Shown piece by piece: positions 48,255-59,038 of a stretch of DNA of 64,000 nt (position 1 is its first letter; every line of letters starts with the position of its first letter). Source of the DNA: Bartonella harrusi (GTDB lineage: Bacteria; Pseudomonadota; Alphaproteobacteria; Rhizobiales; Rhizobiaceae); assembly GCF_024297065.1 (NCBI RefSeq), contig NZ_CP101114.1, positions 558,001-622,000 on the forward strand. Reading direction: 5' to 3'. Under the pieces are notes generated by a model. The model was not told the DNA's origin. It saw nothing but the letters and a program-made list of their open reading frames with translations, and made no database searches. The translations under genes and the position numbers were made by a program.

Positions 48255-48328
48255 GGCCTCGTGGCGGAATGGTTACGCAGAGGACTGCAAATCCTTGTAT
48301 CCCGGTTCGATTCCGGGCGAGGCCTCCA
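48255..48328 (+). tRNA. tRNA-Cys (GCA)
   Basis: The 74-base gene has acceptor GGCCTCG/CGAGGCC, anticodon loop CTGCAAA (anticodon GCA), T loop TTCGATT and encoded CCA at 48326-48328. Confidence 0.93.
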
Positions 48329-48553
48329 GATGATATAAAACCAGATGATATAAAATAAGACGGACTTTAGAGGTAATATAGGCAAGTAAACTGCTTTCCT
48401 TCATGGCAAAACGCTTTTACATAAAATATGCAATTAGAATCAAATTGTTGACTGTCGTGTATTTTTTTGTAACACCCATAGTAGAGGATTTTATAGGTTC
48501 TCATTATTACCGTTTTGTTGTGTTCTTGTCGTGTGTAGGAGAAAAGGGGTGTT

Positions 48554-49228
48554 ATGGTTGCAGATTTTGCAGAACTTCGTCGCAAAATGGTTGACAATCA
48601 AATTCGTACAGTCGATGTAACAGATTTATCAGTTCTTGAAGCATTTTTAATGGTACCACGTGAAGATTTTGTACCAGAAGAAATGAAAGCTTTAAGTTAT
48701 CTTGATACTGATATTATCGTATCTTTAGCGCGAAATGAGTTCCCTCCACGCTATTCTATGGGACCTGCTTCGTTAGCTAAATTGCTTCAACTTGCAGCTG
48801 TAAAGTCATCGGATATTGTTTTAGATATTGGTGCAAATAGTGGTTATTGTGCAGCATTGCTTGCAAAACTTGCAGGATCTGTTGTGGCATTAGAAAGTGA
48901 TGAAATTCTTTCAGAACGTGCTTCTAAGACTTTAAAACGAAATCAGTGTGACAACGTGATCGTGGTTTATGGGTCTTTGGAGCAGGGATATGCTGTTGGG
49001 GGGCCTTATGACCTGATTTTTATTGAAGGTTCTGTTGATTTTATTCCAGAGGATCTCTTTGAGCAAATGAAAGACGGTGGCCGTCTCGTTGCCGTTGAAG
49101 GACACGGTAATTCTGGTGTAGCGCGAATCTATGTAAAAGAAGATGGTGTGATTGCGGGGCGTCGTGCTTTTAACCTTGCTGTAAAAAGTCTTTCTAGTTT
49201 TTTAAAAACGCCTGATTTTGTATTTTAG
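48554..49228 (+). CDS. Protein-L-isoaspartate O-methyltransferase family protein
   Basis: The 224-residue protein begins with LRRKMVDNQIRTVDVTD and has the SAM-binding motif IVLDIGANSGYCAALLAKL, a PCMT-like GPYDLIFIEGS and PRYSMGPASLAKLLQL before it. PCMT repairs isoaspartate, but the rhizobial group next to tolC is diverged and its substrate is not proven. It is followed directly by the TolC-type gene. Confidence 0.82.
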   Translation: MVADFAELRRKMVDNQIRTVDVTDLSVLEAFLMVPREDFVPEEMKALSYLDTDIIVSLARNEFPPRYSMGPASLAKLLQLAAVKSSDIVLDIGANSGYCAALLAKLAGSVVALESDEILSERASKTLKRNQCDNVIVVYGSLEQGYAVGGPYDLIFIEGSVDFIPEDLFEQMKDGGRLVAVEGHGNSGVARIYVKEDGVIAGRRAFNLAVKSLSSFLKTPDFVF

Positions 49229-49298
49229 CGTTTGTTTTGTTTGTAAAGATGAGTTTATGATTAATTTGGGGTTTGTTATTGTGTATAGTGTATTCAAA

Positions 49299-50582
49299 AT
49301 GAACAAAAAAATTCAGGCATTCTTGTTGCTGGGGGTTAGTAGTTTTATATCAGGATCTGTTTGTGCTGAAACATTGATGGATGCTTTTGCTAAAGCTTAT
49401 ATGAATAATGCTAAGCTGAATAGTGAACGTGCCGCTGTGCGTATATCGAGTGATGATGTGGTTATTGCACGGTCTGGCTTATTGCCACAAATTGAAGGGG
49501 TTGGAAGTTATGGGCGAAGTAAATCCATGGCGGGTCCTTATACCACTTCTGGATCTATCGGAATAAGATTAAATCAAAGATTATTCGATGGTTTTATCAC
49601 GCAAAATATGTTTTCTTCAGCTCAGGTTAAGCTGCGAGCACAGTATGAATATCTTCGTAATATTGAGCAAAATACGTTTCTTGATACTGTAACCGCTTAT
49701 GCTAATGTATATCAAGCACGTCGTATCGCTGATCTTCGTAGAGAAAATTTGGCAGCCCTTGAAGAACAAGTTCGTTCGAATAAAGCAAAATTTGATGTGG
49801 GAGAGGGAGGGCGTGTTGATCTTTTTCAAGCGCAAGCTGCACGTTCTGTTGCTGTTTCAGAATTGAGCCTTGCACGTGCTGATGTAAAATCAGCAGAGGC
49901 AGTTTATCGGCAAGTTATTGGTTCTGATCCTGAAAAATTAAAACGTCCACCAGTAGCAAAAGATTTACCAGTTAATCTTGATGTCGCTTATCAACTGAGC
50001 GTTGCTCTGCATCCAGCAATTCTTTATGCAAAATATTTGGTTGATGCTGGACTTTATAATGTAAAAGCTAAAGAAGGAGTATTGCTTCCTAAAGTGGATT
50101 TTTCTGCAACAGCGTCTTATAATCGGATTTACAGTGGTGCTGGAGAGGATGGCGTTTCTAAATCAATAGGGGTATCCGTGAGTGTGCCAATTTTTGAAGG
50201 TGGGCGTACGTCTGCTCAGATTCGTCAATCTAAGGAACAGCTTGGGCAGGCTCATCTACAGCTTGATTTAGCTTATAGCCATACAAGGCAGCAACTTACC
50301 TCTGCGTGGTTTCTCTTAGAGGGAGCGCGCGCATCGTTAGTTGCTTATCGTGAGAGTGTTCGTGCCGCTGAAATTGCTCTTAAGGGGCGAGTTCAAGAAA
50401 ATCGTGTGGGGCAGGCGACAACACTGGATGTTTTGAATTCTCGTACTCAGTTGATTAATGCTCAAATTGCACTTGCAACTGCAGAACGTAACGCTGTTGT
50501 TGCTAGCTATAGTGTTCAGTCTTCTATTGGTAAGTTGACGGCAGATTATCTAGGTTTGAAAAAAAATAAACCTCTTCGATAA
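49299..50582 (+). CDS. TolC-type outer-membrane channel
   Basis: The 427-residue reading starts MNKKIQAFLLLGVSSFISGS, a signal peptide ending near VCA-E, and has two TolC repeats with long helices (FDVGEGGRVDLFQAQAA and NRVGQATTLDVLNSRTQL). It forms the outer-membrane exit for drug pumps or type I secretion. The frame is open upstream to 49218, inside the preceding gene, but only ATG 49299 gives a signal peptide. Brucella BepC is a likely relative. Confidence 0.88.
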   Translation: MNKKIQAFLLLGVSSFISGSVCAETLMDAFAKAYMNNAKLNSERAAVRISSDDVVIARSGLLPQIEGVGSYGRSKSMAGPYTTSGSIGIRLNQRLFDGFITQNMFSSAQVKLRAQYEYLRNIEQNTFLDTVTAYANVYQARRIADLRRENLAALEEQVRSNKAKFDVGEGGRVDLFQAQAARSVAVSELSLARADVKSAEAVYRQVIGSDPEKLKRPPVAKDLPVNLDVAYQLSVALHPAILYAKYLVDAGLYNVKAKEGVLLPKVDFSATASYNRIYSGAGEDGVSKSIGVSVSVPIFEGGRTSAQIRQSKEQLGQAHLQLDLAYSHTRQQLTSAWFLLEGARASLVAYRESVRAAEIALKGRVQENRVGQATTLDVLNSRTQLINAQIALATAERNAVVASYSVQSSIGKLTADYLGLKKNKPLR

Positions 50583-50832
50583 CACATAAAAGTCACTTTT
50601 GAATCTACGAAGGCTTTTCATTCTATAAAAGATCAATATATCAATAGTTGCGCCTATTAGAAAAGAGGGTGGTTCGATCTCGTTCTTTAAGTAGAAAAAA
50701 TTGTGTGTAGCATCTTACTCGGAATAACCACATTTGAAAATATTAAGACGAGATATGTTGATCTTATGATTCTTTTGCTTACACTAAGAATATGATTCTG
50801 TTTGTCGTTGCATCTTTGAGAGGTTTTTAAGT

Positions 50833-51399
50833 ATGGTACAGAGTTCAAGCGTGTTACGTGAACCAAGTATGGATGAGATTTTGACATCTATTCGTGAAAT
50901 AATCGAAGAAAATGCCATTCAATCTGATCACTTTTTAAATGAAGGTGTTGCAATGAATGCTCCTGCAAATCATTTAGAAGGAGGATCGCAAGGTGTTTAT
51001 GATACAACTTTATCGGTTGATGATGCAATGAAGGCTTTAGCTGATCGTATTGGGCTTTCTTCTGAGAACAAAGATTGTTCGTTAACACAAGAGCAAGAAA
51101 AGAGAGAGGCAGAAAATAATACGATTGGTGTAGATATGCAAAATGTGAAGCTTTCTTCTGAAGAACAGGACTCTATTCATAAAACAAAAGAATATCGTGA
51201 TGAGGATTCTCTATCACAGATGAAAAATATGGCTTCTGGGCGTTTGGAATTATCTGAATATTGTATTTCTTCTGCCGAGAAGATTGCAAAGGATGTGCTC
51301 CGTCCAGCTATAGCAGAATGGTTACAGAGTCAGTTGCCTGTTTTGCTGGAGAATATTTTGCGTGAAGAGATTGTTAAAACAATTAAGAAATCATCTTAA
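50833..51399 (+). CDS. popZ: PopZ polar organising protein (DUF2497)
   Basis: The 188-residue protein has a conserved N-terminal helix (REPSMDEILTSIREIIEEN), a low-complexity acidic middle, and a conserved C-terminal helical region (ISSAEKIAKDVLRPAIAEWL, LPVLLENILREEIVKTI). This is the build of PopZ, which self-assembles at the cell pole and anchors the chromosome origin. Its place upstream of valS is typical of alphaproteobacteria. Confidence 0.85.
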   Translation: MVQSSSVLREPSMDEILTSIREIIEENAIQSDHFLNEGVAMNAPANHLEGGSQGVYDTTLSVDDAMKALADRIGLSSENKDCSLTQEQEKREAENNTIGVDMQNVKLSSEEQDSIHKTKEYRDEDSLSQMKNMASGRLELSEYCISSAEKIAKDVLRPAIAEWLQSQLPVLLENILREEIVKTIKKSS

Positions 51400-51554
51400 C
51401 GTGTTATTTTTTATTATTTTTATTTTTTCTCTTTATTTTTAAGTATTTTGTTTGCAATTTTGTAGACTTAATATCAATCAATGAGGTTTGCAGGTAGTAT
51501 GATCAAATTTTAGATCAGGTACAGTGTTTTCCAGCGGCGTTATGAGTAGGTGAA

Positions 51555-54278
51555 ATGTTAGAAAAAAACTATGATGCTGCTTCTATAGAGCAACGGGTTG
51601 CAAAGAGGTGGAAGGCTCGTGGTGCTTTTGAAGCAGGAGTAGGTTCAAAAAGTGATGCTGAACCCTTTTGTGTTATGCTTCCGCCTCCTAATGTTACCGG
51701 CTCACTTCATATGGGACATGCGCTGAATACAACAATTCAAGACATTATGGTTCGGTTTCAGCGGATGCGGGGCAAAAATGTCTTATGGCAGCCGGGTATG
51801 GATCATGCAGGAATTGCTACGCAGATGGTTGTAGAGCGTCAACTTGCAGAGTGTCAAGAGTCAACGCGTCAAGAAATGGGAAGGGAAAAATTTATTGAGC
51901 GTATTTGGGAATGGCGTCACAAAGCTGGTGGAGTTATCGCAAACCAGCTGCGTCGATTGGGTGTTTCATGTGATTGGTCACGTGAGCGATTTACAATGGA
52001 TGAGGGGTTATCCCAGGCTGTTCGTGAAGTTTTTGTTACACTTTATAAGCAAGGGTTGATATATAAAGATAAGCGCCTGGTTAATTGGGATCCTAAATTA
52101 TTAACAGCTATCTCCGATCTTGAAGTGGAGCAAAAAGAAGTTAAAGGTCATTTATGGCATTTTAGATATCCGCTTGAAGGTAAGGTTTTTGATCCGAATG
52201 ATGCTACAACTTTTATCACAGTAGCGACAACGCGGCCAGAAACAATGCTTGGTGATACAGGCATTGCCGTTAATCCTGAAGATGATCGTTATAAAAGTCT
52301 TATAGGACAAAATGCTATCTTGCCGCTGGTTGGTCGTAGGTTATTAATTGTTGGTGATCCTTATGCAGATCCTGAAGCAGGAAGTGGTGCTGTAAAAATT
52401 ACACCAGCACATGATTTTAATGATTTTGAAGTAGGGCAGCGCAACAATCTACGTTTGATTAATATTTTTACGAAAAAAGCTGAGATTCTTCTGCGTGAAA
52501 ATGAAGCGTTTTTTGATGGTTTGGTTTTATCCGATGAATTAAAAATATTAGTGGAAAATTTAGATCAATCTGATCGTTTTTTTGCACGCAGTCAGATTGT
52601 TTCTCTGATGGAAGAGAGAGGTTATCTAGCCGCTGTTGATAATCATTCTCACACTGTTCCTCATGGAGATCGTAGTGGAGTGCCTATTGAACCATTCTTG
52701 ACAGATCAATGGTATGTTCATGCGGCAGAATTAGCTAAGCCAGCGATAGAGGCTGTTCAGCAAGGAAAAACGCAATTTGTTCCCGATAGTTGGAAGAAAA
52801 CCTATTTTAATTGGATGCAAAATATTCAACCTTGGTGTATTTCGCGCCAATTATGGTGGGGACATCAGATACCCGCTTGGTATGGCCCTGATGGAGCGGT
52901 TTTTGTTGAAAAAAGTGAAAAAGAAGCTTTGGCTTCAGCCTTCTCTCATTACGGTGAAGTGGTTGCATTAAAGCGTGATGAAGATGTTTTAGATACATGG
53001 TTTTCATCTGCTCTTTGGCCTTTTTCAACACTGGGGTGGCCAAACAAAACAATTGAATTGGCTACCTTTTATCCAACATCGTTATCAGTTACAGGATTTG
53101 ATATTATCTTTTTTTGGGTTGCGCGTATGATGATGATGGGACTTCACTTTATGGGTGAGGTTCCTTTTCCAACGGTTTATGTGCATGCTTTGGTCCGAGA
53201 TCAGAAGGGAGCAAAGATGTCAAAATCGAAGGGAAATATTATTGATCCATTAGAGCTTATTGACCAATATAGTGCAGATTCACTCCGTTTTACTTTGGCA
53301 ATTATGGCGGCACAGGGGCGTGATGTAAAGCTTGATCCTTCCCGTATTGCTGGTTATCGTAATTTTGCTACGAAATTATGGAATGCTACACGATTTGCAA
53401 AGATAAACGGTGTTAAGCACGACCCGGCTTTTAAGCCAGAAAAGGCAAAACTTGCGCTTAATCGTTGGATTTTAACAGAGCTCTCTAAAACCATTTCAGC
53501 AGTTACTACTGGTATTGAAAATTATAAGTTTAATGAGTCTGCTAGCGCTCTTTATCGTTTCATTTGGAATACATTTTGTGATTGGTATTTGGAGCTTCTT
53601 AAGCCTCTATTTCAAGGTTCGAATGAAGAGGCTAAAAGTGAGGCTCAAGCCTGTACTGCATGGGTTTTAGATGAAGTTTATAAGATCTTGCATCCTTTTA
53701 TGCCTCATATGACAGAGGAGCTATGGTCTCTTACAGAAACGCCAAACATGAAGCGTACAGATATGTTAGCGTTGGTGCAATGGCCAGAGGCGATATTTGT
53801 AGATGAAGAGGCCGCTGCTGATATTAATTGGCTTATTGATGTTGTTAGTGGAATTCGCTCTGTACGTTTTGAAATGAATATTCCCGCAAGCACATTAGCG
53901 CCTCTTGTTATTGTAGAAGGGGGAAAAGTAACGCAAGAGCGTGTGCAGCGCTATGATGCTCTTCTTAAAAAATTAGCGCGTATTGAAACCATTCGTTTCT
54001 CTGATGAAGTTCCAGCTGTATCAGCACAAATGATTTTGGAAGAAGCTGTTTTTTGTTTGCCATTGGGGCAGTTGATTGATTTAGAAGCTGAACGTGCTCG
54101 TTTGATGAAGGATATTAGTAAAATTGAAAAGGATATTGAAAAAATAGCGATTAAATTAAACAATCCTAAATTTATAGCAAATGCAAAACCAGAGATTGTT
54201 GAGATTGAACGCAACAGGATTGTGGAATTGCATGCTGCACAGAAAAAAGTCTCTGCTGCTTTAGAACGTTTGATGTAA
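51555..54278 (+). CDS. valS: Valine--tRNA ligase
   Basis: The 907-residue class I synthetase has the HIGH box in PPPNVTGSLHMGHALN, the editing domain with TTRPETMLGDT, the KMSKS box in GAKMSKSKGNIIDP, an anticodon-binding domain (FIWNTFCDWYLEL) and a C-terminal coiled coil (LEAERARLMKDISKIEKDI). It is complete. Confidence 0.97.
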   Translation: MLEKNYDAASIEQRVAKRWKARGAFEAGVGSKSDAEPFCVMLPPPNVTGSLHMGHALNTTIQDIMVRFQRMRGKNVLWQPGMDHAGIATQMVVERQLAECQESTRQEMGREKFIERIWEWRHKAGGVIANQLRRLGVSCDWSRERFTMDEGLSQAVREVFVTLYKQGLIYKDKRLVNWDPKLLTAISDLEVEQKEVKGHLWHFRYPLEGKVFDPNDATTFITVATTRPETMLGDTGIAVNPEDDRYKSLIGQNAILPLVGRRLLIVGDPYADPEAGSGAVKITPAHDFNDFEVGQRNNLRLINIFTKKAEILLRENEAFFDGLVLSDELKILVENLDQSDRFFARSQIVSLMEERGYLAAVDNHSHTVPHGDRSGVPIEPFLTDQWYVHAAELAKPAIEAVQQGKTQFVPDSWKKTYFNWMQNIQPWCISRQLWWGHQIPAWYGPDGAVFVEKSEKEALASAFSHYGEVVALKRDEDVLDTWFSSALWPFSTLGWPNKTIELATFYPTSLSVTGFDIIFFWVARMMMMGLHFMGEVPFPTVYVHALVRDQKGAKMSKSKGNIIDPLELIDQYSADSLRFTLAIMAAQGRDVKLDPSRIAGYRNFATKLWNATRFAKINGVKHDPAFKPEKAKLALNRWILTELSKTISAVTTGIENYKFNESASALYRFIWNTFCDWYLELLKPLFQGSNEEAKSEAQACTAWVLDEVYKILHPFMPHMTEELWSLTETPNMKRTDMLALVQWPEAIFVDEEAAADINWLIDVVSGIRSVRFEMNIPASTLAPLVIVEGGKVTQERVQRYDALLKKLARIETIRFSDEVPAVSAQMILEEAVFCLPLGQLIDLEAERARLMKDISKIEKDIEKIAIKLNNPKFIANAKPEIVEIERNRIVELHAAQKKVSAALERLM

Positions 54279-54584
54279 TTAAATCTTTTATTCTCATGAA
54301 TGTTGTAATGAAACATCAAAAGATTTTTTCATTTTTATGTTGATTAAATAATGCGTTAGTACTGTTTTTTTTATTTATGTATCTTGAAAGCTTCTTATTA
54401 ATCGCATGTTTAAACGTTTTTAAATATTATATTCATTTTTATCCTACTGTTAGCAGATCTGTTTCCATAGTGAGGGGTTTTTTTGTTGCATAATAATAAT
54501 ATTAAAGTAAAAGAATATATAATATTAAGCGATCTATTACAAAGTGTAGAATGATAATTTGTTTTTAAAAATCAATTTATTGTA

Positions 54585-55540
54585 GATGAAAAGAAAAGAT
54601 TCTTTTGATTCAATATTTTTTGCAATTTTTATTTATCTTTTTGTTAGAATTTTGATATGCGGAATATTTTTTTATTAAAAAGGTTTTGAGTCTATACAAA
54701 GAAGTTTTAGAAGATGTGATCATTCAAACCAAAAGAACAGGAAAGTTTTAGAGTCTAGACAGATTTGAGGCAGCGGGAAGCTGTGCTTATTATTCTACAG
54801 AGTTCCGTTCTTTTGCTTATGAAATAGGTGAAATAACGTGTAAAATTCTATTCGTGATTCGTTTTATTTTTTGAAACGTGGTGTTTCTGCTTATAAAAAT
54901 GGGTAAGTAAATCAGGCGCTTTCAGTGTTAAATTATGTAGAAGATATGGAAGATATTGGAGCATTCTAGAAACTTAGCTATACCTATGCAGAGGGTGATG
55001 ATGTCCCTGAGGATGATTTATAGGGCACACAGTTTTTTGCATCTATTGGTTAAAAAAGGTATGCATTTTGCTTCAGTAGATGAAAGTTTTGTTGATGATA
55101 CATTGGTTAAACTTGCAGATTATATGAAAAAAGCCTTCCTCAATCACCTGTAAAACCTCATCCTTCTTATGCTGATCGTCTTTATATGCAGGCTGCGATG
55201 AATTATAGAAATCTATCGTTCAGTATCATTTAGGAAAAATGTTTTTAGAGGGATAAAGGAAGCGAGAAAAGCCTTGTACAGGTAGCACAGTGCTCTCAGA
55301 ATTTCAGCAAGAAAGAAAAACCTCTTGTTAAGCAATGCTTGGAAATATGTTGCTTAAGGCGAGAAAAGTCATTTGCGACATAGCAATCTTAACTATAACC
55401 TATGAAAAGCCGAAGTAAAAGGTTGAGCTTAGATTCCTCTCTTACGCAAAGAGCATACTTTTGCCATTTGTGATGAATGTGAAAAACCTGCAGCAATATT
55501 GCTAGTTGGTGATATTTTAAAAACGGCAATTCTTGAATAT
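54585..55540 (+). pseudogene. exoR: Decayed exoR-like gene (Sel1-repeat periplasmic regulator)
   Basis: With stops read through, one frame gives LKRGVSAYKNG, VNQALSVLNYVEDMED and KLSYTYAEGDDVPEDDL; later pieces in shifted frames give FVDDTLVKLADYMKK, SPVKPHPSYADRLYMQAA, MLGNMLLKARKV and ILLVGDILKT. These follow in order the Sel1-repeat protein ExoR of Rhizobium and Brucella relatives, which inhibits the ExoS sensor in the periplasm. There are at least four nonsense codons and several frameshifts, so the gene is dead. The 5' end is approximate. Confidence 0.7.
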
Positions 55541-55634
55541 TTTAATATAATATTTTTAGCGTATTTTCTATTAGATGTTGATTTTTTACGTCTAAGCTTA
55601 CAACAGAGAAAGCATTGTGGTCCTAATAGAATGA

Positions 55635-56381
55635 TTAATGGCTAAGAATCTTAGATAAAAAATCTTGTGCTCGTGGTGTTCTCGCTTGCGGATCAGAAAA
55701 GAATTCTTTAGATGAGCAGTCTTCAAGAATTTCTCCTTGATCCATGAAAATAATACGTTCAGAGACTTTTTGTGCGAATCCCATTTCATGTGTTACACAC
55801 ATCATTGTCATACCTTCTTCTGCTAAGCTGATCATGACATCGAGCACTTCACCTACCATTTCAGGATCTAGAGCAGAAGTTGGTTCATCAAAAAGCATAA
55901 TGAGCGGATCCATCGTTAAAGCACGAGCGATAGCAACACGCTGTTGCTGACCTCCGGAAAGTTGACCTGGATACTTATTTTTATGATCGATAAGTCCCAC
56001 GCGTTCAAGATATAACAAACCATGCTCGAGTGCTTCTTTTTTGCTGCGCTTTAAAACTTTGATTTGTGCAATTGTTAAATTTTCTACAACAGATAAATGC
56101 GGAAAAAGTTCGAAGTGCTGAAATACCATTCCCACCTGACTGCGTAATTTAGGTAAATTCGTTTTTTTTGAATGAACTGGTATCCCATTAATCCAAATTT
56201 CTCCTTTTTGGAACGGGACGAGAGCGTTAATGGTTTTAATGAGTGTTGATTTTCCTGAACCTGATGGTCCACACACCACAACAACCTCTCCTTTGTTGAT
56301 AGTTGTTGTGCAATTTTTAAGAACATTAATTTCGCCATACCAGTTGGAAACATTTTTTATTTCGATCATATGCGTAGTCAT
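55635..56381 (-). CDS. gltL: Glutamate/aspartate ABC transporter ATPase
   Basis: The 248-residue ATPase has Walker [10 protein letters not shown], the signature [15 protein letters not shown], Walker [14 protein letters not shown] and the H-loop CVTHEMG, the polar amino-acid type. ATG 56381 and 56369 are both possible starts. It is last in a four-gene transport operon (binding protein, two permeases, ATPase). Confidence 0.93.
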   Translation of the reverse strand: MTTHMIEIKNVSNWYGEINVLKNCTTTINKGEVVVVCGPSGSGKSTLIKTINALVPFQKGEIWINGIPVHSKKTNLPKLRSQVGMVFQHFELFPHLSVVENLTIAQIKVLKRSKKEALEHGLLYLERVGLIDHKNKYPGQLSGGQQQRVAIARALTMDPLIMLFDEPTSALDPEMVGEVLDVMISLAEEGMTMMCVTHEMGFAQKVSERIIFMDQGEILEDCSSKEFFSDPQARTPRAQDFLSKILSH

Positions 56382-56392
56382 TTCTTTTCCTA

Positions 56393-57109
56393 TTAGCGAA
56401 TAATGGATATTTTTTTCTGGAGATATAAGACAATCTGAGACAATGTAAAACAGATAACAAAATAAAAAAGTGCTGCCAAGATATAAGCTTCTTGCTTTAC
56501 ACCAAAATTGTTAGCAACAATATCAAAGCCGTTTAAAAGACTATTACCACTGATTGCATAAACAAGCGTTGTATCCTGAAAAAGGATAATGACTTGGGTT
56601 AAAAAAACTGGCAACATATCTCTAAAGGCTTGAGGAAGAATTACAATGTACATATTTTGCCAATATGTCATTCCAAGAGCTTGTCCAGCGTGTTTTTGTC
56701 CTTGTGAAATAGAATTTATACCGGCACGCATAATTTCGGCAAAATAAGCGGCTTCAAATGCGGTGAAGGTAATGAGTGCTGATTTGTTGGCACCGATTGA
56801 CGTTCCGGTTAGAAAAGGTAAAAGCACAAAAAACCACAAGATAACCATAACAAGAGGTATTGAACGCATGGCTGTTATGTAAATTATTGCAAGCCAAGAG
56901 AGCAGTTTCACAGAGGAAAGCCGCATCATTGCTAAGAATGTGCCGAAAATAAGTCCTAATACCGTTGCAAAAAGAGTGAGAAAAACACTAAAAAGCAGGC
57001 CTGACAGAATGTAAGAATAGAATATATCAAAAGTAAAAAATGAAAAATCAAAGTCTGAAAAATTGAAAGAAGAAAAAAATCCAAACTTGGAGGTTATGAA
57101 ATTCATCAT
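56393..57109 (-). CDS. gltK: Glutamate/aspartate ABC transporter permease GltK
   Basis: The 238-residue permease has about five hydrophobic helices and the EAA-loop motif of the amino-acid family ([20 protein letters not shown], then [17 protein letters not shown]). It begins 2 bases after gltJ and would form the channel together with it. Confidence 0.9.
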   Translation of the reverse strand: MMNFITSKFGFFSSFNFSDFDFSFFTFDIFYSYILSGLLFSVFLTLFATVLGLIFGTFLAMMRLSSVKLLSWLAIIYITAMRSIPLVMVILWFFVLLPFLTGTSIGANKSALITFTAFEAAYFAEIMRAGINSISQGQKHAGQALGMTYWQNMYIVILPQAFRDMLPVFLTQVIILFQDTTLVYAISGNSLLNGFDIVANNFGVKQEAYILAALFYFVICFTLSQIVLYLQKKISIIR

Positions 57110-57111
57110 AT

Positions 57112-57864
57112 TTAGTGTTCCTCTGTTTGAAAATTAGGAATTTTGAGCATCTGCTCAATTATTGTCATAATGATAAAGACGAATAAGGCTATAAAAATAT
57201 AAAGAATCGTAACGATGAGATAGTTTTCATAAACATGACTTACTTCTTCAATCGTTTGATATTGAAATTGCATCAGCTCATTTATTGAAACGGCGAATGC
57301 TATAGACGAGTTTTTTACAATCCCCATTGCTTCTGAAGTAAGAGGAGGCATTATTGTGCGTATAGCACGCGGTAGGATGATATAACGATAAACTTGATAA
57401 GTTGTAAATCCCATCGCCATGGCTGCGTAGCGCTGTCCAGAAGGGATTGCCTCAATACCTGACCGAACCTGTTCCGCGACACGAGCGGATGTAAAGAATC
57501 CTAAGGCACATGTTATGAGCAGAATAGGTGAAAAATTCATTGCTGGTGGATAAATCTTAGGAACAACAAAATACCATAAAAACACTTGTACAAGCAAAGG
57601 AATGTTACGCATGACTTCTACCCAGATAGTTCCAAGGGTACGCAATAAACAATAGATTATGGAAGTGTTTGGTAGAGTGCGCATTGTTCCTATAATGATA
57701 CCCAAAAATACAGCTAAGATTAGCGAAGAGACTGATAATATAACTGTATTTTTAAAGCCATCAAGCAGTGTATCTAAATAGGTATGGCTTACACCAGGAG
57801 TTCCAAGGCATCCCGTCACGAGCGTTTGGGTAAGATCATCTGTACAAAGGAAAGAAAAGTCCAT
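57112..57864 (-). CDS. gltJ: Glutamate/aspartate ABC transporter permease GltJ
   Basis: The 250-residue reading has the permease EAA loop (EQVRSGIEAIPSGQRYAAMA, then GFTTYQVYRYIILPRA) and about five helices. ATG 57864 (MDFSFLC) is favoured over 57891 because TTTAGGA precedes it. It is first of the permease pair. Confidence 0.88.
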   Translation of the reverse strand: MDFSFLCTDDLTQTLVTGCLGTPGVSHTYLDTLLDGFKNTVILSVSSLILAVFLGIIIGTMRTLPNTSIIYCLLRTLGTIWVEVMRNIPLLVQVFLWYFVVPKIYPPAMNFSPILLITCALGFFTSARVAEQVRSGIEAIPSGQRYAAMAMGFTTYQVYRYIILPRAIRTIMPPLTSEAMGIVKNSSIAFAVSINELMQFQYQTIEEVSHVYENYLIVTILYIFIALFVFIIMTIIEQMLKIPNFQTEEH

Positions 57865-57957
57865 TAATTGATATTTCCTAAATTTAGTCATCTGTAAAAG
57901 AATAATAAATTAGCTTACTTCCATATGCTGAATTTATTAAAAAATAAACTAAAACAT

Positions 57958-57988
57958 AACCACACTCGATTTTCAAAAGAGTGTGGTT
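57958..57988 (-). promoter_or_regulatory. Stem-loop between gltI and gltJ
   Basis: A perfect 10-bp stem (AACCACACTC and its complement) with an 11-base loop lies after the gltI stop. On the minus strand it is not followed by a strong T run, so it may protect the gltI part of the message or weaken downstream expression rather than end it, which is common after binding-protein genes. Confidence 0.55.
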
Positions 57989-58004
57989 GTTTTTTTTCTA
58001 AATT

Positions 58005-58910
58005 CTACAAATTATTTTCACCATACTCCTCGCGAGGCTTATTATTTGGATGTTCCCAAGCATGTTTGGTTGCTTTAGATAAAGGCAGGTTGATAATAGT
58101 ATTTGCAGGCGGAATTGGTTGCATAAACCATTTATTGTAAAGTTTTTCAAGTGATTCGTCTTTAATTTGGCGCACGATACTATCATTGATTGTTTTTTCA
58201 AAGTTTTTGTCATTCAATCGAAGCATACAAGCGATGGGTTCGACGGAAAGGACCGGATCAAGAATTACATAATCAGATGGATTTTTTGATTTGGCAATAT
58301 GGCCAGCAAGAATTGAAGCATCCATAACAAATGCGTCTGCACGACCAGATTCTAATAATAGGAAACTATCCCCATGGTCTTTACCTTTTACAACATTAAA
58401 GTGAATATTTTTCGCACGTTTATTTTTACGGATAAGTTGAACAGATGTTGTTCCTGTGGTGGTTGCTACTGTTTTTCCATTTAAATCAGCAAGAGATTTA
58501 ATATGAGAGTTTTTCTTTACAGCAATTCGAACTTCTTCAACATAGGTCGTGTAAGCAAATGCCGCTTCTTTACTGCGCACAATGTCATTTGTTGTGGAAC
58601 CACATTCAAAATCATAGGTTCTGTTTTTTAAAAGAGGGATTCTATTTTGTGATGTGATAGGGAGATAATGAATTTTAATTGGCTTACCAACTTTTTTTGA
58701 AATATCATCAATAATACGTTCTGCCATTTCTGTGTGAAAACCGACATATTTATTATTGCCAAGGGCATAGGCTAGACCTGATGATTCACGGACACCGAGT
58801 GTTATTTCTCCCGTTTTCTTGATTTTTTCAAGTGTATCATTCCCAGCATGTGCGATACTGGTGAGCCCAATGGCAGTGGCAATAATAAATAGTAACAGTG
58901 ATTTTTTCAT
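58005..58910 (-). CDS. gltI: Glutamate/aspartate periplasmic binding protein GltI
   Basis: The 301-residue protein has a signal peptide (MKKSLLLFIIATAIGLTSIA, cleavage near AHA) and the type 3 solute-binding pattern (GEITLGVRESSGLAYAL, DFECGSTTNDIVRSKEAAF, VATTTGTTSVQLIRK). It captures glutamate or aspartate and delivers it to GltJK. An upstream promoter probably lies in 58911-59038. Confidence 0.92.
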   Translation of the reverse strand: MKKSLLLFIIATAIGLTSIAHAGNDTLEKIKKTGEITLGVRESSGLAYALGNNKYVGFHTEMAERIIDDISKKVGKPIKIHYLPITSQNRIPLLKNRTYDFECGSTTNDIVRSKEAAFAYTTYVEEVRIAVKKNSHIKSLADLNGKTVATTTGTTSVQLIRKNKRAKNIHFNVVKGKDHGDSFLLLESGRADAFVMDASILAGHIAKSKNPSDYVILDPVLSVEPIACMLRLNDKNFEKTINDSIVRQIKDESLEKLYNKWFMQPIPPANTIINLPLSKATKHAWEHPNNKPREEYGENNL

Positions 58911-59038
58911 TATGTCCTCCGTTTATTTACAATTTTTATTCTTGTTTATTGTTTAAGATATATTTCTATGCATGGTCTAGCACAATTATATTTTAGGTGG
59001 GATATTTTTTTATCTCAGGAATTAGGTAGTGTACTTTG

